Shown: positions 54,765 to 63,773 of the stretch, one piece after another
Layout of the letters: each line of letters begins with the position of its first letter
Position numbering within the stretch: the stretch's first letter is position 1
NCBI GenBank assembly: GCA_910577325.1
Contig: CAJTMR010000005.1
Span: 26,981 to 90,980 of the forward strand
DNA from: an uncultured Parabacteroides sp.
GTDB taxonomy: Bacteria; Bacteroidota; Bacteroidia; Bacteroidales; Tannerellaceae
DNA: 64,000 nt
Direction of reading: 5' to 3'
Made by a program: the position numbers and the translations under genes
The notes under the pieces: generated by a model
Database searches by the model: none
What the model was told of the DNA's origin: nothing
What the model saw: only the letters and a program-made list of their open reading frames with translations

Positions 54765-54815
54765 GACAATTGACAATTAAAAGAGACGAGCGGTCACACC
54801 TAATTGTCAATTGTC
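54765..54815. terminator. Inverted repeat between convergent ferritin and SGNH genes
   Basis: Perfect 15-bp arms GACAATTGACAATTA (54765-54779) and its inverse (54801-54815) with a 21-nt spacer. The right arm touches the SGNH stop codon. No long T run, so its terminator role is probable but not certain. Confidence 0.5.
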
Positions 54816-55590
54816 ACTCCACAATCGAACCAAGTATCGCTTTCCCCCACATCTCTCCCAAAGCTGCCGCCCCTTTCCGGTTCGGGTGCAGATAGAAAGT
54901 GCCGGCATTACCTTTTTCGGGAAAGAGTTCTTCTTTATAATGCGCCTCGAAATAATCGAAACCATCCGTATCTCCCACAAAGACCTGTCCCGGAAAATGT
55001 TTGGAATAATGGAGCACCAATGCTTGCAACTCCGGATAATAGCTTTGCAGACGGTTCAGCCCCTCTTCCAGATATTTGGCTCCGTTGTAAGTATTCGGGC
55101 TATACCAGACCGGTCGGTGCAACACGACCTTACATTTGGGATAAAGCGCCAGCAACTTGTCGATGATCGTCTTCATATTCTCATGATACTTGCCGGGCGA
55201 AGCCGGAGCACCGTTCGGCCCGGTTATGGCACTGTCGTTCGTACCAAGCATGACGGAAAAGATCAAAGTGGCCCATGTTTCATCTTTGAACCGATCGGCG
55301 GCCTGAACAACCTTCGGGAATAGCGACCCGGTCTGAGGTAAAAAATCGACGGTTGTGCTCCCGCTCACTCCCTGGTTGGAATAGCGGACCGTCCCCACCG
55401 CCGGTTGTTTGCCCAAATACAAAGCGGCTTTCACCGGAGGCGCGTCATGCTTCGGGTCTTCCAACAAGGCCCCTTGCGTAATACTGTTCCCGATAAATAC
55501 AATATTCAAGTTCTTCTTCTCCTCTCCCATCAGATGACAACAAATCATCATACAGAGCGACCAGCCTATAACTTTTCGGATATTTCCCAT
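54814..55590 (-). CDS. SGNH/GDSL-family hydrolase
   Basis: 258 aa with an N-terminal export signal (MGNIRKVIGWSLCMMICCHL). The SGNH blocks are IVFIGNSITQG (catalytic Ser), YSNQGVSGSTT (Gly), LGTNDSA (Asn) and FYLHPNRKG (Asp replaced by Leu/His context, with catalytic His in LHPN). Such exported esterases often remove acetyl groups from carbohydrates, for example sialic acids or hemicellulose. No polysaccharide locus is directly adjacent, so the substrate is open. Confidence 0.82.
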   Translation of the reverse strand: MGNIRKVIGWSLCMMICCHLMGEEKKNLNIVFIGNSITQGALLEDPKHDAPPVKAALYLGKQPAVGTVRYSNQGVSGSTTVDFLPQTGSLFPKVVQAADRFKDETWATLIFSVMLGTNDSAITGPNGAPASPGKYHENMKTIIDKLLALYPKCKVVLHRPVWYSPNTYNGAKYLEEGLNRLQSYYPELQALVLHYSKHFPGQVFVGDTDGFDYFEAHYKEELFPEKGNAGTFYLHPNRKGAAALGEMWGKAILGSIVE

Positions 55591-55667
55591 AATTCAATGT
55601 ATTCTATATTTTCCGCGAATATAAAATTTACATTTCTCAAATACAAATATTTTATTTACACACGCAG

Positions 55668-55999
55668 GGCAACCGCACTCAAAATTGCTATCCGGAATCA
55701 CTTCTCTTCTTCTGTGAAAAATTTCGCAAACCAACTATCATACTATCATATCCGGCTATTAACTCCTGTTTCACAATATGTTAAAGCATGATAGCAGCTG
55801 TTTTCAACTATCATTCTACTATCATGCATCTATCATGCTTTTTACATAAATTTTTATTTATATGACTGATAATATGATATTTATATTTACATAGGCAAAA
55901 ACAACCTTCGGCGAAAAAGATGCAAAAACATGTATGTATTCAGTCCGTATCGGTGGCGAAAGCAGATGGACACTTTATGATTTTGATGCGGTTGCCCTG
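55668..55999. repeat. Dispersed repeat, copy 2 (deleted form)
   Basis: Matches copy 1 over 55668-55929 (to 15114-15375) and 55941-55999 (to 15768-15826). The two blocks are joined where copy 1 has TGCAAAAAC at 15367-15375 and TTGCAAAAC at 15748-15756, so this copy probably lost about 380 bp by recombination between short direct repeats. The CTATCA/TGATAG cluster is retained. Confidence 0.85.
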
Positions 56000-56044
56000 T
56001 TTACACACGTCAGATATTTGGACGATATCAACCGAACACTCTAA
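55934..56044 (+). pseudogene. Relic coding frame in dispersed repeat copy 2
   Basis: ATG to TAA, 36 codons, encoding MYSVRIGGESRWTLYDFDAV and AL, then FTHVRYLDDINRTL. The core matches the frame in copy 1 despite nucleotide changes. It runs into the promoter of the M64 gene and is too short to be a known domain. Confidence 0.35.
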
Positions 56045-56052
56045 AAAAATCT

Positions 56053-56060
56053 TATATTTG
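56053..56060 (+). promoter_or_regulatory. -7 box of the M64 peptidase gene
   Basis: TATATTTG fits TAnnTTTG, 35 bp before the ATG. The -33 element is weak. Confidence 0.5.
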
Positions 56061-56094
56061 CGATATAGAATTACATATAACAACGCATACGAAC

Positions 56095-57378
56095 ATGAAA
56101 ACAAAGATTTCACTTTTGCTTCTTGTCATTCTCTGCCACTTCTCCGCATTTGCGCAGAGAGACTTCGACACCTATTTTGAAAAGAAAAGCCTCCGGGTGG
56201 ATTTTGCCTTGAGCGGTAACCTGAAGTCACAATCGGCTGCCATCCAACAACTGCGGGAAGAACCGGTTTGGGGAGGTCCGGTCAAGAACCTGATCGACAA
56301 TTCGGGCTATGGCGGCTACTATATCAACGTGTATGACAAGGCTACGAACCAATTGATTTACTCGCGCGGCTTCAACACGTTGTTCGAAGAATGGCGCTCG
56401 ACAGAGCAGGCCAAGACGGAAACCCAGTCCTGGACAAACAGCGCCTCCGTACCTTTCCCGAAAGCACCTGTTTATGTAGAGATCACGGCACGCGACAAAG
56501 CAGACATGCAATTCCATCCGTTGCTGAAACAGGAGATCGATCCGAAAAGCATATTCATCGACCGGGGCAAATTGAAAAACAACACGGTGCACCAGATACA
56601 GAAAAACGGCGACTCATCAGAAAAAGTGGATCTCGTTTTCATTGCCGAAGGATACACGGCGGACGAACAAGAGAAATTCGTGGCAGACGCCAAACGGTTC
56701 ACCGAAGCTCTGTTTGCCACTCCTCCTTTCACGACACGGCGGAACGACTTCAACGTGTGGGCCGTCTGCCTGGTATCGGAAGAATCGGGCACAGATATTT
56801 CCGGCAAGGGTATTTTCAAGAACACGGCCCTCAATTCCGGCTACTATACGTTCGGTGTGGACCGTTATCTGACAACCCCGGACATGAAATCAATCCGCGA
56901 CGCCGTCTGGAACGTCCCCTGCGATGCCATATTCCTGTTGATAAACACGGATATGTACGGCGGAGGCGGCATGTACAACTTCTATGCCTGCGGGACGGCC
57001 GACAACCCACAGACACCCGTTGTCTTCACGCATGAGTTCGGACATAGTTTCGCCGGCTTGGCAGACGAATACTTTTCATCGGAAGTCGCTTATCAGGATT
57101 TCTATAACCTGAAATACGAACCGTGGGAACCTAACATCACGACTTTAGTAGATTTCGATAGCAAATGGAAAGACTTGTTGCCCGCCAGCACTCCCATCCC
57201 GACCCCGCTCGACGCCGCGCACAAAGATAAAGCGGGCGTGTTCGAAGGTGGCGGTTACCTATCCAAAGGCATTTACCGCCCGATGGACCATTGCATGATG
57301 CGCGATTACGCCCCGTTCTGCCCGGCTTGCTCGCGAGCCATTCTTCGAATGATCGATTTTCTGACAGACAAAAAATAA
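56095..57378 (+). CDS. Secreted zinc metallopeptidase of family M64 (IgA-peptidase M64-like)
   Basis: 427 aa with a signal peptide (MKTKISLLLLVILCHFSAFAQ). An N-terminal beta domain (about 22-165) with DNSGYGGYYINVYDKATNQL precedes the catalytic domain (KVDLVFIAEGYTADEQEKFV). The zinc site is HEFGH (His313-Glu314-x-x-His317) followed by SFAGLADEY, the M64 signature. The end CMMRDYAPFCPACSRAI is also typical. The founding M64 member cleaves human IgA, but most Bacteroides homologues have no proven substrate, so an IgA target is not established here. Confidence 0.9.
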   Translation: MKTKISLLLLVILCHFSAFAQRDFDTYFEKKSLRVDFALSGNLKSQSAAIQQLREEPVWGGPVKNLIDNSGYGGYYINVYDKATNQLIYSRGFNTLFEEWRSTEQAKTETQSWTNSASVPFPKAPVYVEITARDKADMQFHPLLKQEIDPKSIFIDRGKLKNNTVHQIQKNGDSSEKVDLVFIAEGYTADEQEKFVADAKRFTEALFATPPFTTRRNDFNVWAVCLVSEESGTDISGKGIFKNTALNSGYYTFGVDRYLTTPDMKSIRDAVWNVPCDAIFLLINTDMYGGGGMYNFYACGTADNPQTPVVFTHEFGHSFAGLADEYFSSEVAYQDFYNLKYEPWEPNITTLVDFDSKWKDLLPASTPIPTPLDAAHKDKAGVFEGGGYLSKGIYRPMDHCMMRDYAPFCPACSRAILRMIDFLTDKK

Positions 57379-57438
57379 AATCATATAGACGTTTGGGGAA
57401 CCCTACAAATTCAGAGAAAAAAGAAATTGAAAAAAAAA

Positions 57439-57470
57439 TTTTGAATTTACAGAATATTCTTTTACCTTTG
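57439..57470 (+). promoter_or_regulatory. Bacteroides-type promoter of tRNA-Trp
   Basis: TTTTG at 57439-57443, 19 bp, TACCTTTG at 57463-57470: a textbook -33/-7 pair, 12 bp upstream of the tRNA. Confidence 0.75.
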
Positions 57471-57481
57471 CACCCGCAAAC

Positions 57482-57554
57482 ACGGAAGTAGCTCAGTTGG
57501 TAGAGCACTGGTCTCCAAAACCAGGTGTCGGGAGTTCGAGCCTCTCCTTCCGTG
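57482..57554 (+). tRNA. trnW: tRNA-Trp (anticodon CCA)
   Basis: A complete cloverleaf of 73 nt: acceptor ACGGAAG/CTTCCGT with discriminator G, D arm GCTC-AGTTGGTA-GAGC, anticodon stem CTGGT/ACCAG with loop CTCCAAA (anticodon CCA), T arm GGGAG-TTCGAGC-CTCTC. The 3' CCA is not encoded. In many Bacteroidetes the Trp tRNA gene precedes secE-nusG; here an opposite-strand regulator follows within 10 bp. Confidence 0.95.
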
Positions 57555-57563
57555 CTAAAAAAA

Positions 57564-57899
57564 TCATTTCGATTTCAACAACTCTGCAATTTGTTCCCCA
57601 AACACTATATTCAATATCTGATCTTTTTTATCGCTGTCCAGTTTTATTTGCAAAACAGCTTCGGTTGACATACCCTTTCCTTTGGAGAGAACATACTTAT
57701 CCGGAAATGTTATAAGATCTATTACAGAGATCTGCAACACCTTTGCGATTTGCAATAAGGTATTATATTTCAATTCCCGTTCTCCTGACATAATCAAACT
57801 AAATCCGGCTTGCTTCATTCCTATTTGAGTCGCCATGTATTCCTGCGAATAGCCTTTGTTTCTTCGAATTGTATCTATATTTTCTAATATACTGTTCAT
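57564..57899 (-). CDS. XRE-family helix-turn-helix regulator
   Basis: 111 aa. The N-terminal helix-turn-helix (about 5-62) reads IDTIRRNKGYSQEYMATQIG, MKQAGFSLIMSGERELKYNT and LLQIAKVLQISVIDLITFPD. The C-terminal 45 residues (VLQIKLDSDKKDQILNIVFG) are helical and may dimerise. There is no membrane segment. It points away from the susC gene, which starts 373 bp away; whether it controls that locus is unknown. Confidence 0.85.
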   Translation of the reverse strand: MNSILENIDTIRRNKGYSQEYMATQIGMKQAGFSLIMSGERELKYNTLLQIAKVLQISVIDLITFPDKYVLSKGKGMSTEAVLQIKLDSDKKDQILNIVFGEQIAELLKSK

Positions 57900-57963
57900 A
57901 CAACCAAATTAACAATAGTCCCAAAACAAAATAAGTGTACCCTGTAATATTTTATTGCTATTA

Positions 57964-57996
57964 TTTTTGTATATATAACATTTTGCAATATCTTTG
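57964..57996 (+). promoter_or_regulatory. Bacteroides-type promoter of the susC at 58272
   Basis: TTTTTG (57964-57969), 19 bp, TATCTTTG (57989-57996). The transcript should start near 58003. Confidence 0.7.
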
Positions 57997-58018
57997 CCTC
58001 AGATACAATTTAAAACTA

Positions 58019-58271
58019 TTAACAAGGCTGGTGTTTACTTTAAGTAAACGACCGGTCTCTCAAGAGATTGTTAACTTAAAAGAATTCATTATGATACGAA
58101 CAGTCATTCAAACACGGTTCAAGGAGTATACGATACAATCTTTTCAAATATTATGTCTCATTTAATCCATATTGCCTATGATCTAATGAATATTCAAATT
58201 CCATTCTTTTAGCAGGATAGCAATATCCTTATAGTTTTTTTAACCTTATATTCATTTAATAAAGAAAGAAC
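58019..58271 (+). promoter_or_regulatory. Structured susC leader, copy A
   Basis: Begins TTAACAAGGCTGGTGTTT, 22 bp after the -7 box. TTAACAA (58019-58025) can pair with a later TTGTTAA; a hairpin GTTTACTT/AAGTAAAC lies between. It ends with AACCTTATATTCATTTAATA close to the start codon. Start and end blocks recur before the susC at 63774, the middle does not. Confidence 0.55.
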
Positions 58272-61200
58272 ATGAAAGACTTTTCTTTGAAAGCACATTC
58301 AAAACGAAGCGGAGTCATGAATAACCTCTTCCGAATGTTAATCTTATCACTTTTCGTACTCTGTACAACAGTTGTTTTCGCCCAACAAAAGCCTATCAAA
58401 GGCACAGTTGTCGATGCAACAGGTGAACCGCTCATCGGTGTGAACGTATCTGTAAAAGGTACGGCTATCGGTATTATTACAGATATTGATGGTAAATACA
58501 CGTTAGAAGTTCCAACAAACGCGACTCTTGTCTTCTCTTATATAGGATATAGGACACAAGAGCTTTCCGTTGGAAATCAAACGACAATCAACATCACCAT
58601 GCAAGAAGATACTCAAAACATCGACGAAGTTGTCGTTGTCGGGTATGGTGTACAGAAAAAAGAGACCGTCACCGGTTCCGTTTCCACACTGAAAGGTGAT
58701 GATCTGGTTAAATCGCCGGTAGCCAACTTATCAAATGCCATCGCCGGTAAAATGTCCGGTGTCGTGACCTACCAACGTTCAGGGGAACCCGGTTACGATG
58801 GAGCGACAATCCGAATCCGTGGTTCAAACACACTCGGTAACAACGACCCGCTGGTCGTTATCGACGGAGTGGCAGCAAGAGCCGGTGGTTTGGAACGTCT
58901 GGACCCGAACGAAATCGAAACGATGTCTGTCCTGAAAGATGCTTCCGCCGCCATCTACGGTGCACGTGCCGCCAATGGTGTAATCTTGATTACGACAAAA
59001 AAAGGACGCCAAGGCAAAAAGCCGGAATTCACTTATTCTTTCAATCAAGGCTGGTCTAAACCGACCAACTTGCCGGAAATGTGCGACGCCGTCCAATATT
59101 CCGAATTGGTAAACGAATTGTATATGAACAAAGCCATGCTCAATCCGGCCAAGAACAATGGACAGACCATGGGTGATTATACATTATTCAGGACTCCGGA
59201 AGAAATTGAATTGTATCGTAACGGAAGTGACCCTTGGAGATATCCCAATACGGACTGGTATGCCGCTACTTTTAAAAACTGGTCTCCGCAGCGTGTACAT
59301 AATGCTTCATTGGAAGGCGGTTCCGACAAATATCAGTATTTTGTAAACTTCGGTCATAAATATACCGATGGTTTGTACCACAAATCAGCCAACAACTACA
59401 AACAGTTCAACCTGCGCATGAACGTGGATGCACAGTTCAACGACTACATCAAAGTAGGTGCGCAATTGATGGGACGTCAGGAAAACCGTAATTTTCCCAG
59501 CCAAGGTGCAGGGGACTTATTGTGGTTCACTTCCCGCGGAAGACCAACCGACCATGCCTATTGGCCGAACGGACTGCCCGGACCGGCACAGGAATACGGA
59601 CGTAACCCGGTCGTAGCTTGCACGGATGAAACCGGTTATACGCATGACAAACGTTATTACATCCAAAGCAATGCCAAAGTTGAAATTACCCAACCATGGA
59701 TTGAAGGATTAAAACTGACCGCATCCGTATCTTACGATAAGTATTTGAAACAAAGCAAAACCTGGTTTCAACCTTGGACTTTGTACGATTGGGATGGTGT
59801 CAGCTATGAGGCGGATGGAAAAACACCGAAATTAACACCGATGTTAAGCTATCCAAGCCATGAAGATCCTGATTTATCCATGGAGTCTACCGACCAGTCC
59901 AATACGGTACTAAGCGGTATTTTGACATACGACCGCAATTTCGGCGATCATGGCGTAAACTTCTTGGTCGGTATGGAACGAGATTGGTCAAATGCCGAAT
60001 CATTCAATGCTTACCGCCGTTATTTCTTATCAAACGCTTTACATCACTTCAATGCTGGTGGTGACAAAGAAAAAAATGCCAAAAGTGACGGAGCCAACTG
60101 GGAACGCGCCCGTATGAACTATTTCGGACGTATGGCCTATAACTACAAAGAAAAATATTTGGCCGAGTTCGTCTGGCGTTATGACGGTTCTTATATGTTT
60201 GCCGAAGGCAACCGTTTCGGTTTCTTCCCCGGCGTATTGTTAGGCTATCGTATTTCGGAAGAAGACTTCTGGAAAGAAAACCTTTCTTTCATCGATTATT
60301 TCAAGATCCGTGCTTCTTGGGGACAGATGGGTAACGACCAAGTTTACTTCGACGGCTCGTTAAGAGAATACCAATTCTCTCCGACATACTACTACGAATG
60401 GGGTATGATTATCGACAACAAAGACGAAAAAGGATTAAGGATCAGCCGATTCCCGAACCCGAACATTACTTGGGAACGTGCAAATAACTTCAATGTCGGT
60501 ATCGAAACCCGTACATTCGACAACCGTTTATATCTGGAAGCCGACTATTTCTACAACAAGCGTTCCAACATCTTGTGGCGTAGAAATGCTTCCATCCCGT
60601 CAACATCCGGTTTGACACTTCCGGCCGAAAACATCGGTAAAGTTGACAACACCGGTTTCGATTTCAAGATCGAATGGAGCGACAATATCGGAAAAGACTG
60701 GCGTTACAGCATTTCAGCAACAGGAGGCTATGCCAAAAACACCATCAAGTTCTGGGATGAAGCACCGGGAGCACCGGAATGGCAAAAGTCAACCGGACAT
60801 CCGATGAACACAGATTTGTATTATGAATATGACGGCGTATTCAAGGATTGGGACGAAATCAACAATACAGCCAACCGCCCGAACTACGACGGTATAACGA
60901 AAGACGCAGACTTGCGCCCTGGTGACATGAAATTCAAGGACTTGGATGGAGACGGCAAAATCACACCGGACGACCGCTATCGTTCAGACCGTACCAACGA
61001 ACCGAAATGGACATACGGTATCACCGGTAACTTGCAATGGAAAAACTTCGACCTGAGCGTATTGTTCCAAGGAGCAGCCGACTCGTGGACCAAGGTCTAC
61101 TGGGAAGCAGGCGATATCGGAAACTATCCGAAATATGTATATGACAAACACTGGTCTATCGAAAACCCGTCCAGCTTATACCCGCGTGTAAACGAACGTT

Positions 61201-61478
61201 CGGCTTATTACTGGGACGGAACGGCTGCCGGTAACAATACGTATTGGATGGTCAACACAAATTATATCCGTTTGAAAAACCTCGAACTGGGTTGGACGCT
61301 GCCTAAAGCATGGTTGGCTCAAACAAAGTTGATCTCATATGCCCGTATTTATGTAAACGGTGTAAACTTGCTGACATTCTCGCCTTGCAAGGACATTGAC
61401 CCGGAAAGTACAAGCAGCAATGCAACAAACTATCCGCAGTCTAAAATCATTAATGTCGGTTTTACAGTAACTTTCTAA
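58272..61478 (+). CDS. SusC/RagA-family TonB-dependent transporter
   Basis: 1068 aa. A signal region (MKDFSLKAHSKRSGVMNNLF... ending VVFAQ near residue 38) is followed by a carboxypeptidase-regulatory-like domain (QQKPIKGTVVDATGEPLIGV), the motif DEVVVVGYGVQKKETVTGSV at the start of the plug, and a barrel ending SKIINVGFTVTF. It has no STN domain, unlike the susC at 9725, so it is not expected to signal to an anti-sigma factor. A susD gene follows after 11 bp. Confidence 0.93.
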   Translation: MKDFSLKAHSKRSGVMNNLFRMLILSLFVLCTTVVFAQQKPIKGTVVDATGEPLIGVNVSVKGTAIGIITDIDGKYTLEVPTNATLVFSYIGYRTQELSVGNQTTINITMQEDTQNIDEVVVVGYGVQKKETVTGSVSTLKGDDLVKSPVANLSNAIAGKMSGVVTYQRSGEPGYDGATIRIRGSNTLGNNDPLVVIDGVAARAGGLERLDPNEIETMSVLKDASAAIYGARAANGVILITTKKGRQGKKPEFTYSFNQGWSKPTNLPEMCDAVQYSELVNELYMNKAMLNPAKNNGQTMGDYTLFRTPEEIELYRNGSDPWRYPNTDWYAATFKNWSPQRVHNASLEGGSDKYQYFVNFGHKYTDGLYHKSANNYKQFNLRMNVDAQFNDYIKVGAQLMGRQENRNFPSQGAGDLLWFTSRGRPTDHAYWPNGLPGPAQEYGRNPVVACTDETGYTHDKRYYIQSNAKVEITQPWIEGLKLTASVSYDKYLKQSKTWFQPWTLYDWDGVSYEADGKTPKLTPMLSYPSHEDPDLSMESTDQSNTVLSGILTYDRNFGDHGVNFLVGMERDWSNAESFNAYRRYFLSNALHHFNAGGDKEKNAKSDGANWERARMNYFGRMAYNYKEKYLAEFVWRYDGSYMFAEGNRFGFFPGVLLGYRISEEDFWKENLSFIDYFKIRASWGQMGNDQVYFDGSLREYQFSPTYYYEWGMIIDNKDEKGLRISRFPNPNITWERANNFNVGIETRTFDNRLYLEADYFYNKRSNILWRRNASIPSTSGLTLPAENIGKVDNTGFDFKIEWSDNIGKDWRYSISATGGYAKNTIKFWDEAPGAPEWQKSTGHPMNTDLYYEYDGVFKDWDEINNTANRPNYDGITKDADLRPGDMKFKDLDGDGKITPDDRYRSDRTNEPKWTYGITGNLQWKNFDLSVLFQGAADSWTKVYWEAGDIGNYPKYVYDKHWSIENPSSLYPRVNERSAYYWDGTAAGNNTYWMVNTNYIRLKNLELGWTLPKAWLAQTKLISYARIYVNGVNLLTFSPCKDIDPESTSSNATNYPQSKIINVGFTVTF

Positions 61479-61489
61479 ATTGGTACGAA

Positions 61490-63358
61490 ATGAAAAAAGC
61501 GAATATATTATGTTTATTATCAGCTGCTTTGATGACAGTATCTTGTAGTACGGATTTCCTGAATACGAAATCCCAGACTGAAATCATGGCTGAAGACATC
61601 TGGAAAGAAAAAAATCTGGCGGAAGCCTATATGTATGACATATATTTTGCATTCCAGGATGCTGGTTTTACGGAAGAATTGCAGGCCTCTGCCTGTGACG
61701 AGGCACTGTTCACTCACGGACGTGAATTTCGTGAAAGCAACGCAGGAGCCGTAACAGACGTAAACTTAGGTTGGTTTGCCAAAACACAAAGTGGACATCA
61801 ATGGCAACGTCTATATTTGAACATCCGTTCTTGCAACGATTTCATCGAAAATCTCGAAACAGCCACATTTGCCGAAGACGCAAAGCAACAGCTAAAGGGT
61901 GAAGCTTATTTCTTACGCGCCTACTTCATCCATCGTCTGACAAGAGCTTTCGGCGGTGTCCCCCTCCAATTGAGAGTAACACAATTGACAGACCCGCAAG
62001 AATCCTTCCTGTTATCACGTTCTTCTTATACGGATTGTATCAAGCAAGTTTTAAGTGACCTCGACAATGCGGCCGAATATCTGAAAGACCGTACGTTTGC
62101 CAATACGCAAAAAGGTCGCGCAACACTGGCGGCAGCAAAAGCGTTGAAGGTACGCGTGCTGACAGATGTGGCAAGCGACCTTCACGACCAGGCAAAAGCT
62201 TCTGCCAAATCGCCTTTGCTGGGTTCATACCAACATCCGGAATTCATTTTCTATACGGAAGGGACACAAGCCGAACGCTGGAAAGCTGCAAAAGCTGCGG
62301 CAAAAGAGTTATTGGACAACCCGATGGGACATGCCATCCCGACTTACGGTGGTCCCGGTCTTTCTACGGAAGAAAAAGCTAACGAGATCTGGAGCTTCTT
62401 CCTCAAAGAAAGCGCCGACAACATCTTCTCCCGCTACTTCATCGACACGAAAGATGAAAGTGGAACCAAAATGCCGCTTTTCAACGGTCCGTCAGGCTAC
62501 CACGCTTGGGGTGGAAACACTCCGGTACAGGACTTGGTCGATGCCTTTGCGATGGAAGATGGAAGTAAATTTGACTGGAACAATGCCAAACATGCTGCTG
62601 CTCCTTACGAAAATCGCGAACCGCGTTTCTATGCGACGATCATGTATGACGGCATGCAATGGATACAACGTCCGTCCGACTATGCAGCGATCGAACCTAC
62701 GGGTAAAATCCAGACAGGTTATTACCAATTGGATCCCCAAGAAACAGATGATTCCAAATTTTTCTCAGGTATGGATACCCGCTCTGGAGGTGGTGAAAAA
62801 TGGAATGCAACCTACACCGGTTATTATCTGAAAAAATACATCAATCCGGCAGATGGCGACCATCGCAATAAAATCAATGCCATTTTCCCGTTTATCCGTT
62901 TGTCGGAAGTTTATTTCTGTTATATCGAAGCTTGTATTGAATTAGGAGAATTGGATGAAGCAAAAAAATATTTGAACGAATATCGTGCAAATGTCAATCT
63001 ACCGGCTGTTACAACCAATGACCAAGCAGAACTGCGTAAAATCTATCAAAACGAACGCCGTCTGGAATTTAGTTTTGAAGAAATCCGCTATTGGGACTTA
63101 CGTCGTTGGATGATTGCACCTGAAGCACCGGGAGTAAACAGCTTGAAAGGTATTCGTGTAACCGCATGGCTGAAACCGGGAGTTGGCAAACAAGACAAGT
63201 ATGATGCAGACCCGACCAAATGGAATCTGAAATACAAACCGGTCGACTTGTCTGAAGAAGCTCGCCAGTTCGCTGACAAATGCTACTATTTGCCGATAAT
63301 GCGAAATGAAATGCTTAGCAATCCGAATCTGATTCAAAATCCGGGATATGGTGACTGA
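61490..63358 (+). CDS. SusD/RagB-family surface lipoprotein
   Basis: 622 aa. The lipoprotein signal is MKKANILCLLSAALMTVSC (Cys19), then STDFLNTKSQTEIMAEDIW. Typical SusD blocks: LKGEAYFLRAYFIHRLTRAF, FIRLSEVYFCYIEACIELGE, NERRLEFSFEEIRYWDLRRW and the ending NEMLSNPNLIQNPGYGD. It pairs with the preceding susC. No glycan-degrading enzyme is visible yet; such genes may lie beyond the right edge. Confidence 0.93.
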   Translation: MKKANILCLLSAALMTVSCSTDFLNTKSQTEIMAEDIWKEKNLAEAYMYDIYFAFQDAGFTEELQASACDEALFTHGREFRESNAGAVTDVNLGWFAKTQSGHQWQRLYLNIRSCNDFIENLETATFAEDAKQQLKGEAYFLRAYFIHRLTRAFGGVPLQLRVTQLTDPQESFLLSRSSYTDCIKQVLSDLDNAAEYLKDRTFANTQKGRATLAAAKALKVRVLTDVASDLHDQAKASAKSPLLGSYQHPEFIFYTEGTQAERWKAAKAAAKELLDNPMGHAIPTYGGPGLSTEEKANEIWSFFLKESADNIFSRYFIDTKDESGTKMPLFNGPSGYHAWGGNTPVQDLVDAFAMEDGSKFDWNNAKHAAAPYENREPRFYATIMYDGMQWIQRPSDYAAIEPTGKIQTGYYQLDPQETDDSKFFSGMDTRSGGGEKWNATYTGYYLKKYINPADGDHRNKINAIFPFIRLSEVYFCYIEACIELGELDEAKKYLNEYRANVNLPAVTTNDQAELRKIYQNERRLEFSFEEIRYWDLRRWMIAPEAPGVNSLKGIRVTAWLKPGVGKQDKYDADPTKWNLKYKPVDLSEEARQFADKCYYLPIMRNEMLSNPNLIQNPGYGD

Positions 63359-63400
63359 TCGGATCCCCATCCTTTATAAGAGGATATGACCTAATCCTAT

Positions 63401-63433
63401 TTTGTCATCCCAGGCTCGGCCCGGGATGACAAA
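63401..63433. terminator. Strong palindrome after susD
   Basis: Perfect 11-bp arms TTTGTCATCCC and GGGATGACAAA with an 11-nt GC-rich loop. Only a short run of T/A follows, so it may be a terminator or a dispersed palindromic unit of the TGTCATCCC type common in many genomes. Confidence 0.5.
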
Positions 63434-63482
63434 TCACACAATGCAATAAACAATTACACGCCAAAACATTCTTATACATTCA

Positions 63483-63514
63483 TTTTGATTTAACCATCTT
63501 TTTACCTACTTTTG
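63483..63514 (+). promoter_or_regulatory. Bacteroides-type promoter of the susC at 63774
   Basis: TTTTG (63483-63487), 19 bp, TACTTTTG (63507-63514). Confidence 0.7.
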
Positions 63515-63537
63515 CCCTTGAAACAAGTTTGTATTTG

Positions 63538-63773
63538 TTAACAAGGATTGTGTTTCATTACAGAAACGTTTCCATGTAAAATAAATATACAGTTAACCCA
63601 AAAGTAAAATTGTATGCGACCAAGTAAAATTTTTTCAATGTCACTATTTTTCACAAATATATGTCCAACTAAACTACAATTGCCTATGAAAACATAATCC
63701 AACATCCATTCTCGAAACAGATAAGCCATTATCTAATAATATTTAACCTTACATTCATTTAATATCTCAAAAC
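63538..63773 (+). promoter_or_regulatory. Structured susC leader, copy B
   Basis: Begins TTAACAAGGATTGTGTTT, 23 bp after the -7 box. A hairpin GTTTC/GAAAC takes the place of the copy A hairpin and a GTTAAC follows. It ends AACCTTACATTCATTTAATA before the start codon. Confidence 0.55.

Larger units (their letters stand above)
55591..56094. other. Intergenic region holding dispersed repeat copy 2
   Basis: 504 bp. The left end (55591-55667) is AT-rich with no recognised element. Then come repeat copy 2 (55668-55999), a relic coding frame (55934-56044) and the promoter of the M64 gene. Confidence 0.6.
57900..58271. other. Promoter and long leader region of the first right-hand susC
   Basis: 372 bp. 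It holds the divergent spacer of the XRE gene, the susC promoter (57964-57996) and a leader of about 265 nt whose start and end are shared with the next susC (see the two leader entries). Confidence 0.7.
63359..63773. other. Intergenic region between susD and the next susC
   Basis: 415 bp. It holds a palindrome (63401-63433), a full promoter (63483-63514) and the second structured leader (63538-63773). Confidence 0.7.
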
